DNA of 12,833 bases, from the NCBI GenBank assembly GCA_947382415.1, contig CANCYO010000072.1, positions 1 through 12,833 of the forward strand. The letters are read 5' to 3'. The translations under genes were made by a program, and so were the position numbers. Below are positions 6,316-12,833 of this stretch, piece after piece. The notes beneath the pieces were generated by a model. That model saw only the letters and a list, made by a program, of their open reading frames with translations. It was not told where the DNA came from and did not search any database. This DNA comes from an uncultured Lachnospiraceae bacterium. Its GTDB lineage: Bacteria; Bacillota; Clostridia; Lachnospirales; Lachnospiraceae. Each line of letters opens with the position of its first letter. Positions within the stretch are counted from its first letter, which is position 1.

Positions 6316-7635
6316 ATGAATCAGACTTTTATGAAAGAAAAAAATATATTGCCGCTGGTGTTGTCCATGTCGCTCCCCATGGTGATCTCCATGGCCGTGA
6401 ACTCCTTATACAATATCATCGACAGCTATTTTGTGGCCAAGGTGAGCGAGAACGCCATGACCGCGCTGGCTCTGGTCTATCCGGTACAAAACCTGATAAA
6501 CGCCATCGCCATCGGTTTCGGCATCGGCATTAATGCCGGCATCGCATATTATCTGGGTGCAGGCGATCAGAAGCGGGCGGACACGGCAGCCACAATGGGA
6601 GTCCTCCTGAGCTTTGCGCAGGGGATACTGCTGGCAGTCCTGTGTACTTTGGGAATGCCTCTGTTTTTGGACGGCTTTTCTTCCGACCGGGAGATCGTCG
6701 AGCTGGCGCTGGTCTATTCGGGAAGAGCATTCCTGTTCTCTCCCATCATTGCTCTGGGCCTCTGTTTTGAAAAAATCTTTCAGGCCGTGGGGCAGATGAA
6801 AGTATCGATGTTCTGCATGATGTGCGGCTGTGTCGCCAATATTGTTCTGGATCCGCTGATGATCTTTGGAATGGATCCGTTCCCCGCCATGGGAATCGCG
6901 GGAGCCGCCTACGCCACGGGAATCGGCCAATGTATCACGCTTGCTGCCTATCTGTTGTTTTATGCCTTCCGGCGGCCTCCCGTAAGGATCGGCAGGCAGT
7001 ATCTGATCAGCGACTCCGCCGTATTGAAAAAGCTCTACACTGTCGGCATATCCGCGACACTGAATCTGGCGCTACCCTCGCTGCTCATCTCCGTTCTGAA
7101 CGGACTGCTGGCAGACTTTTCGGACAAGTATGTCCTCGTCCTCGGTGTGTATTATAAACTGCAGACCTTTATCTACCTCACCGCAAACGGCATCATTCAG
7201 GGCATCAGACCGTTAATGGGTTACAATCTGGGCGCCGGGGAACACGAACGGGTGAAAAAAATCTTCCGCACCGCCCTCACTATGAATATAGGCATCATGG
7301 CTCTGGGAACACTGCTGTCATGGCTCATTCCGGCACAGCTGATCGGCCTTTTCACAGATCACACCGAGACCATAACCATCGGAATAACCGCTCTGCATAT
7401 CATCAGTCTGGGCTTCATCATATCCGCAGTTTCCATCACCTGTTCCGGAGCGCTGGAGGGATTGGGACGAGGAACGGCTTCCCTGTTGATCTCTCTGGCA
7501 AGATATGTGATCGTTATCGTCCCGGCCGCTTTTTTGCTCAGCAGACTGCTTGGTCCGGAAGGCGTGTGGTATGCCTTCTGTGTCACAGAATTCGTGTCCG
7601 CAGGTTTTGCCTTGCTGATCTACAAAAAAGAATGA
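6316..7635 (+). CDS. MATE family efflux transporter
   Basis: 439-residue multidrug and toxin extrusion type antiporter, full length for the family, about 12 membrane segments in two related halves. Seen: MSLPMVISMAVNSLYNIIDSYFVA in the first segment with an acidic D36, then ALALVYPVQNL and GINAGIAYYLGAGD (residues 71-84), the standard first-half pattern; the second half begins near 234 with VGISATLNLALPSLL and repeats it with PLMGYNLGAGEHERVKK. It would export cationic compounds using a Na+ or H+ gradient; substrate not predictable. No clear ribosome site precedes ATG 6316: it follows the upstream TAG-TAA stop pair closely and is probably translated by coupling. Its stop is 2 bp from the stop of the convergent methyltransferase gene, with no room for a terminator. 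Confidence 0.93.
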   Translation: MNQTFMKEKNILPLVLSMSLPMVISMAVNSLYNIIDSYFVAKVSENAMTALALVYPVQNLINAIAIGFGIGINAGIAYYLGAGDQKRADTAATMGVLLSFAQGILLAVLCTLGMPLFLDGFSSDREIVELALVYSGRAFLFSPIIALGLCFEKIFQAVGQMKVSMFCMMCGCVANIVLDPLMIFGMDPFPAMGIAGAAYATGIGQCITLAAYLLFYAFRRPPVRIGRQYLISDSAVLKKLYTVGISATLNLALPSLLISVLNGLLADFSDKYVLVLGVYYKLQTFIYLTANGIIQGIRPLMGYNLGAGEHERVKKIFRTALTMNIGIMALGTLLSWLIPAQLIGLFTDHTETITIGITALHIISLGFIISAVSITCSGALEGLGRGTASLLISLARYVIVIVPAAFLLSRLLGPEGVWYAFCVTEFVSAGFALLIYKKE

Positions 7636-7637
7636 CC

Positions 7638-8393
7638 TTATATTTTCACTGCCTTCATCCGCAAACGGACATAATCGGCATACCATGCATTTTCTTGATA
7701 CAAGTCTGACGAAAGACTTTTGACTGCGGTTTGAATGATGATGTCCCTGTCTTCCCCGTCAATCTCCAGAAACGGATTTTTGACAAACATATTGATCCAA
7801 TCGGTTAATCCGTTTTCACCCTTAAGCTTAGTGGGTCTGTCAAACAGAACCGCAAACCTTACCTGAAATCCCGCATATTCAAGCATCCGGGCATATTCGC
7901 CCACAGATGGAAAATAAAACGGAATCTGATAGGAATAACCGCATTGGCGGAAACTGTCTGCCAACGCCCCATGGATGAGCGCATTATTTCCGAGCCCTCC
8001 CATCTCGAAGACAAACTGGCCGCCTTTTCTCAGCGCCCGGTAAACGCATTCCAGCATCCGCGGCTGATCAGCCCTGTCAATCCAATGAAATACCGCATTG
8101 GAAAACACGACATCCACCGGACTTTCCAGCGCAAAATCAACTGCGTCTGCGCGGATAAACGGGATACCCGGATAATTGCTTCGGGCTATTTCAAGCATTT
8201 CCTCCGAAGCGTCCATGCCAATGACCGAAAATCCCTTCCCCGCAAGGACATTGGTAAGCGCGCCGTTGCCGCAGCCTAAGTCAAGCACATCCTTTACTCC
8301 GGCCGTATCGATCAATTCCAGCACATCATTGCCGTAATTATGTACAAAGGAAAAATCTGATGTGTATTTTGAAGCGTTCCAGTTTTGATTCAT
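7638..8393 (-). CDS. Class I SAM-dependent methyltransferase (Tam-like)
   Basis: 251-residue Rossmann-fold methyltransferase. Motif I VLDLGCGNG at 36-44; acidic D61 at the end of strand 2 (IGMDAS); RADAVDF at 81-87 after strand 3; VDVVFSNAVFHWI at 93-105. The FSNAVFHWI block resembles trans-aconitate 2-methyltransferase and related small-molecule enzymes, which lack DNA-methylase NPPY-type motifs, so this is not the modification subunit of the restriction system. Substrate unknown. GAGG lies eight bases before ATG. The gene follows hsdR by 16 bp with no terminator visible, so it should be on the same transcript; whether it belongs functionally or only sits at the end of an inserted block is open. 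Confidence 0.88.
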   Translation of the reverse strand: MNQNWNASKYTSDFSFVHNYGNDVLELIDTAGVKDVLDLGCGNGALTNVLAGKGFSVIGMDASEEMLEIARSNYPGIPFIRADAVDFALESPVDVVFSNAVFHWIDRADQPRMLECVYRALRKGGQFVFEMGGLGNNALIHGALADSFRQCGYSYQIPFYFPSVGEYARMLEYAGFQVRFAVLFDRPTKLKGENGLTDWINMFVKNPFLEIDGEDRDIIIQTAVKSLSSDLYQENAWYADYVRLRMKAVKI

Positions 8394-8409
8394 GATATTT
8401 ACCTCGCCG

Positions 8410-11400
8410 CTATTCTTCTGCTACCATCCCAGACTGCCGTACCTCAAAATCATATACCACCCTCGTAGTATCAGTCAATATTTCTTCATCCAGATCACAA
8501 TGATCTGTCCAAAGCTCGCACTGTGTCATGACCGTCTGCACCGCATCATCCATGCCCTCTGGCGGATATCTATGCTTTTTCAACAGTTTCTTAATCATCA
8601 TTCGCATTTTCGCTCTTGCAGAGTCACGTCTTTGCCAATCTATCGTCCTATTCTTACGAAGAGCCTCCGTCAATTCTTTGGTAATGGCAATCAACTCGTC
8701 ATTTTCATAGAAATCCTGTATCGCCTCCGGTCTCGTTAAAGCATCATAGAATGCAAGTTCATCAACTGTCAGTCCAAGCTGATCGCCCTCGTTCTGCGCT
8801 GACGCTATCTGTCTGGCCAGACTCAGTAATTCTTCAATAACCTGCTCATTTGTAAGCATACCGTTCAAATATCTATTCATGGCACTCTGAATAATCTCAC
8901 TGAACTTCTCCGATTTTACAACATTAGTACGACGATACACTTGCACCTGCTCTGCTATCAATTTTTTCAACAATTCAACTGCAAGATTTTTCTCCTTCAT
9001 TTTAGAAACCTCTTCCAGAAATTTCGGGTCAAACAAAGAAAATTCCTCTGAAATATCTGAAAACAAATTGATAACACCATTACTTTTTATACTTTGTTTT
9101 AACAAAGCATTGATTCGCGCATTCATTTCTGGTAGAGATATTTTCTTCCCTTCACCCTGATTGATAATACGCATTACCAAAACTCGCACGGATTCAAAAA
9201 AAGCAGCTTCAATGCGTAATGTCTCTTCTACCAGAGAGGCACATAGGGATAATGCTTGTTTAAGCATCAACGCTTCTTTAATAAAATCTTCTCGTTCCCG
9301 CTCTCTATTCACGGCAATAATAAAATTTAACCCACCGCTGATAGCTTTGGAACGCTCCAAATCTGTACCTGCCATAAAATTTGAATAGTCATAGCCATGG
9401 AATAAATCACGACAGACAGATAACTTTTCCAAAAACTTCGGAAATGCCACTTTCGCCACATCTGTATTCCCGTAATTTTTCTTATCTCGCCCAGTATAGT
9501 CATTCATGGCTTCTCTAAGAGCAGAGGCAATGCCTACATAATCTACAACCAAACCGCCTTCCTTATCCTGAAACACCCTGTTTACACGAGCTATCGCCTG
9601 CATCAAATTATATCCCCGCATCGGTTTGTACACATACATCGTCGCCAGAGAAGGCACATCAAATCCGGTCAGCCACATATCCACAACAATTGCAATTTTC
9701 ATGAGGCTGCTATTATCTTTAAACTTCTTTGCCAATTCATCCCGACGCTGTCTGTTTCCTATTATTTTACGCCATTCTTCCGGGTCTTTATTACTCTCTG
9801 TCATAACAAGCGCAACTTTTTCTGTCCAATTCGGGCGCAACTCCAGGATACGATTATAGATCTTTATAGCAATCGCCCGGGAATAAGCAACAATCATTGC
9901 TTTACCAGTTAGCATGTTTTCACGATAATTTTCATAATGATCAAGAATATCATCTACCAGAGAGGCTATTGTCTGCTCATTGCCAAGAATAGCTTCCATC
10001 CGTCCCAGCTCATGCTTACTTTTCTGTATCACCTCCGGGTCAGCATTACTTGCCATCACATCATACTCGGCATCAATGAGCTTCAGCGTTTCCTCATCCA
10101 GTTTTAATTTAATCACACGGCTTTCATAATATACCGGTCTGGTAGCACCATCCTCTACAGCCTGAGTCATATCGTAGACATCAATATAATCGCCAAAAAC
10201 TTCCCGTGTACTTCTGTCTTTAGTAGAAATCGGTGTTCCTGTAAAGCCGATATAGGTAGCATTCGGCAGACTATTACGGATAACACGGGCCGTACCAACC
10301 TTTATTTTACCAGTCTTGGCATCCACTTTTTCATTTAATCCATACTGTCCGCGATGAGCTTCGTCTGCCATAACAATAATGTTACGACGCACCGACAATG
10401 CTTCCTGAGATTCCTCAAACTTTTGCATGGTGGTAAAAATAATACCATTTGCCTGTCTGCCATCCAACAGCGACTTCAAATGCGCTCTGCTTTCTGCATG
10501 TATAGGCTCCTGACGCAGAAATGTTTTACATTTTACAAACTGACTGTAAAGCTGATCATCAAGATCATTTCTATCTGTCAACACAACAATTGTCGGGCTC
10601 TCCAGTATTTCCTGCAACAAATGTGCGTAAAAAACCATGGACAAAGACTTTCCACTGCCTTGAGTATGCCAAAATACACCGCCTTTCCCGTCCGTACCAA
10701 CAGCATTTTTCGTGGATTCTACTGCCTTTCTTACTGCAAAGTACTGATGGTATCCGGCAAGTATTTTATACGATTTCAGACCTTCCCTGGAAAAACAGAT
10801 AAAATTTTTGATTATATCCAATAGTCGTTCCTTTGTGAACAAACCTTCAAAAAAAGTATCAAACTGGGCATGCTGCGTATTTTCATAACTGCCGTTCTTT
10901 GTCTTCCAATTCATAAATCGATCTTCACCGGAAGTAATGGTTCCCGCCTTTGAAGTAAGCTGATCACTCATAACACAAATGCAATTGTAAATAAACATAG
11001 ATGGGATTTCCTGCATATAATTACGGATTTGCAGGTAAGCCTCCGATGCATCTGTCTCCTCACGAGATGGAGACTTCAACTCCATCAACACAATCGGTAA
11101 GCCATTTAAAAACAAGAGAATATCCGGACGCTTGTTACTGTTCTCAACAAATGTCCACTGATTTGCTATGGTAAAAGAATTCCTATCAGGATTTATGTAA
11201 TCAACCAAATAAACAAGACCAGCGCATTCTTCACCCCTGACAAAATAGCGCACCTCGATACCATGCTGCAAATACTCCATAAATAAAGCATTCTTCTGCA
11301 CCAATTCACCGTTTTCGAAATTTTTGAGTTTTAAAACAGCATCCTGAATAGCCTCCTCTGGCATACTGCTGTTCAAACGATGCAGTGCATCCAGCAATTC

Positions 11401-11526
11401 CTCTTCATACAAAGGACTGCAAAAATCTCTTTCAATATCCGGGGCATACACATAATGATAACCCATGGTCTGAAATAATTCTATGATAGAATTTTCATAA
11501 TCTGCTTCAGTATAAAATTCCGACAT
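8410..11526 (-). CDS. hsdR: Type I restriction endonuclease subunit R
   Basis: 1038 residues, full length. Nuclease domain: RPDILLFLNG, D135 and E149-x-K151. Motor: Walker A TQGSGKS at 288-294, DEAH at 388-391, motif III GFTGTP at 427-432, VDMWLTGFDVP at 615-625, motif VI QAIARVNR at 643-650. The helical C-terminal region (about 760-1038) has the familiar LTVDELAFYDAL, NDELI (from 942) and IDWQRRDS (from 962) blocks. HsdR translocates and cleaves unmodified DNA when bound to an HsdM2-HsdS complex; hsdM and hsdS are not in this window and should be past the right edge. AGGAG lies eight bases before ATG and abuts the stop of the FRG gene, implying coupled translation. Base composition is lower in GC than the repair block (28/60 in bases 9601-9660), which suggests a horizontally acquired locus. 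Confidence 0.97.
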   Translation of the reverse strand: MSEFYTEADYENSIIELFQTMGYHYVYAPDIERDFCSPLYEEELLDALHRLNSSMPEEAIQDAVLKLKNFENGELVQKNALFMEYLQHGIEVRYFVRGEECAGLVYLVDYINPDRNSFTIANQWTFVENSNKRPDILLFLNGLPIVLMELKSPSREETDASEAYLQIRNYMQEIPSMFIYNCICVMSDQLTSKAGTITSGEDRFMNWKTKNGSYENTQHAQFDTFFEGLFTKERLLDIIKNFICFSREGLKSYKILAGYHQYFAVRKAVESTKNAVGTDGKGGVFWHTQGSGKSLSMVFYAHLLQEILESPTIVVLTDRNDLDDQLYSQFVKCKTFLRQEPIHAESRAHLKSLLDGRQANGIIFTTMQKFEESQEALSVRRNIIVMADEAHRGQYGLNEKVDAKTGKIKVGTARVIRNSLPNATYIGFTGTPISTKDRSTREVFGDYIDVYDMTQAVEDGATRPVYYESRVIKLKLDEETLKLIDAEYDVMASNADPEVIQKSKHELGRMEAILGNEQTIASLVDDILDHYENYRENMLTGKAMIVAYSRAIAIKIYNRILELRPNWTEKVALVMTESNKDPEEWRKIIGNRQRRDELAKKFKDNSSLMKIAIVVDMWLTGFDVPSLATMYVYKPMRGYNLMQAIARVNRVFQDKEGGLVVDYVGIASALREAMNDYTGRDKKNYGNTDVAKVAFPKFLEKLSVCRDLFHGYDYSNFMAGTDLERSKAISGGLNFIIAVNREREREDFIKEALMLKQALSLCASLVEETLRIEAAFFESVRVLVMRIINQGEGKKISLPEMNARINALLKQSIKSNGVINLFSDISEEFSLFDPKFLEEVSKMKEKNLAVELLKKLIAEQVQVYRRTNVVKSEKFSEIIQSAMNRYLNGMLTNEQVIEELLSLARQIASAQNEGDQLGLTVDELAFYDALTRPEAIQDFYENDELIAITKELTEALRKNRTIDWQRRDSARAKMRMMIKKLLKKHRYPPEGMDDAVQTVMTQCELWTDHCDLDEEILTDTTRVVYDFEVRQSGMVAEE

Positions 11527-11542
11527 GAGAACTGCTCCTTTG

Positions 11543-12787
11543 TTAATGCTTCTCTAAATGTATCATTTTTACCCTGCTAACAATTAGTACCGCCAACTCC
11601 TGTGCTGATTTCCTATCCATCCCATCTTTTAATAATGCTCTATTAATTTCATATTTAATTTTACTCAAAATACTATCCCTTTTTAGCCAATCAATTTGCT
11701 GATTATCTTTAAAAATTTTAAGTACTGTATTTATTAACTCGTCATTCTGCAAAATATCTTTTAATTCACACATAGCTTCCTTCTGTTTAAATTCACCGCT
11801 ATCTATTGTATCAGTATCCTGCTTTCCATAAGAAAATCCCTGAAATTTTTCAAAATATGATACAAGACGAGCATTCGACTCATTAACTATTTTAATATGT
11901 TGCAGTTGATATTCCAATTCTGGGAATAAACTTGCACTGTGGATGTTGCAATTACTCAGCTCATCCAAAATTGTCTTTTTATTCTCTCCTTCAATATAAA
12001 AAAAGGACTCTTCAAACTCATCTCTCAAATTACCTTCACATTTATCAATAATACCATCTTTAACATTTCCATCAACAATTGTAAAATTAAACTTTCCGGG
12101 TATAAGAAAAGCTCCACTTTGCCTGACCAGCCTTTTATTGCTTAAAATGGGAAGTACTGTATATACATTTTGTACCATTCTTATAAATTCAACGATTCCT
12201 TCTTTCGTTAACCATCTTCTGCTTTGTTCATCACTAATCACATGTTCTTTTAGTAATTTTTTTAATACATCTGCAATGGTAGTACCTTCTCCCAAATTGT
12301 ATTTAGATAATGCCAGTATAATTTGTATGGATTGACTTTCTGCCACAACCGGATTTCGCTCTTCTTTATATAAGATTATACCACATGGTTTTTGTTGGTA
12401 AATACCATTATCATTCTGATATTCCTCAACTCCATGCTCCTTACACGCAAAATACAATGCTACAAGCGGATTTGTAGTTATATCTAACAATCTTGTACAC
12501 ATTCCATAATGCTGATATTTTTCTATAATTTCAAAATCACTTCTCATTTCTCTGAATTCCGAGGGAATTTGACGAAGAGGTTCTGTCATCAATATATGTT
12601 CAACGCTAAGCATATTATCCCTAAAAATACTGGGCTCGACCTTCCAATAGTCAACCTCCTGCCCGCGAAAAAATAATTGCGCATCAGACATTTCCTTACG
12701 TTTATTCAGAGCACTAATGGCTCCTAAATATCCCTCTACAGAAAATATTTCTGTTCCTCTTTCTGTATCTAATGGTTTATATACCAT
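11543..12787 (-). CDS. FRG-domain protein with an HsdR-like C-terminal module
   Basis: 414 residues, cytosolic. The FRG domain (about 35-260) has the name motif LFFRGQ (F40-R41-G42), the block KYQHYGMCTRLLD (90-102) with NPLVALYFA (106-114), and QSGAFLIPG near 235. The fold has been discussed as related to ADP-ribosyltransferases; that is inference here and the activity is unproven. From residue 348 the sequence changes: NDELI, then IDWLKRDS from 365, and a helix ending KMIHLEKH. This matches HsdR from residue 942 (NDELI ... IDWQRRDS). In the 23-residue block starting at IDW, 10 positions are identical without a gap. The gene ends where the hsdR ribosome site begins. GAGG lies eight bases before ATG. 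Strongly AT-rich (18/60 GC in bases 12001-12060). Likely an accessory effector of the restriction locus. Confidence 0.9.
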   Translation of the reverse strand: MVYKPLDTERGTEIFSVEGYLGAISALNKRKEMSDAQLFFRGQEVDYWKVEPSIFRDNMLSVEHILMTEPLRQIPSEFREMRSDFEIIEKYQHYGMCTRLLDITTNPLVALYFACKEHGVEEYQNDNGIYQQKPCGIILYKEERNPVVAESQSIQIILALSKYNLGEGTTIADVLKKLLKEHVISDEQSRRWLTKEGIVEFIRMVQNVYTVLPILSNKRLVRQSGAFLIPGKFNFTIVDGNVKDGIIDKCEGNLRDEFEESFFYIEGENKKTILDELSNCNIHSASLFPELEYQLQHIKIVNESNARLVSYFEKFQGFSYGKQDTDTIDSGEFKQKEAMCELKDILQNDELINTVLKIFKDNQQIDWLKRDSILSKIKYEINRALLKDGMDRKSAQELAVLIVSRVKMIHLEKH

Positions 12788-12833
12788 AATTTCATCCTCT
12801 TTGTTATCTGATAGACTATAAACAAGAATTTAG
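12788..12833. other. Edge stretch upstream of the FRG gene
   Basis: 46 bases that hold the FRG ribosome site (GAGG) and AT-rich DNA. The minus strand contains stops in two frames but one stays open, so an upstream gene end cannot be decided. hsdM or hsdS may lie beyond. Confidence 0.4.

Noticed and set aside
7638..8393. Methyltransferase as the modification subunit of the restriction system
   Set aside because: At 251 residues it has the small-molecule Rossmann pattern (FSNAVFHWI) and no NPPF/NPPY-type DNA-methylase motif.

Overview
The window looks like chromosome of a mid-GC Firmicute, most likely a gut-type Clostridia (Lachnospiraceae). This rests on protein flavour (the unknown-function DNA-repair radical SAM pair, the CmpB-type membrane protein, MATE and FUSC proteins), AGGAGG-type ribosome binding sites, sigma-A-like promoters and a Gram-positive (DinR-type) LexA operator. 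The family-level placement is inference; no rRNA or marker gene is present.

Layout. (1) Bases 1-4132, minus strand: a DNA-repair block. A radical SAM protein (TIGR03916-like) is followed by its usual partner (TIGR03915/DUF4130-like). After an intergenic stretch with its own promoter and a 14-bp tandem repeat comes a PD-(D/E)XK nuclease plus XPD/DinG-type helicase, cut by the left edge. The radical SAM promoter carries two LexA-like boxes, one between -35 and -10 and one at the start site, which suggests SOS control. (2) Bases 4173-5478, minus strand: a hypothetical protein of two apparent parts and a short FUSC/aromatic-acid-exporter-like membrane protein. (3) Bases 5671-7635, plus strand: a two-gene membrane operon (CmpB-family protein, MATE efflux transporter) behind a promoter embedded in short repeats. 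(4) Bases 7638-12787, minus strand: a compact FRG-domain protein - HsdR - SAM methyltransferase operon, 16 bp between each pair. This is the restriction end of a type I restriction-modification locus; hsdM and hsdS are not in the window and should lie beyond the right edge.

Most interesting point: the FRG-domain protein ends in a module that matches the extreme C-terminus of the adjacent HsdR (shared NDELI and IDW-x-x-RDS blocks). This suggests a possible FRG effector that docks on the same type I methyltransferase core as HsdR. The second is the SOS-type operator pair in front of the functionally uncharacterised radical SAM DNA-repair genes.

No tRNA, rRNA, CRISPR array, insertion sequence or convincing rho-independent terminator was seen.
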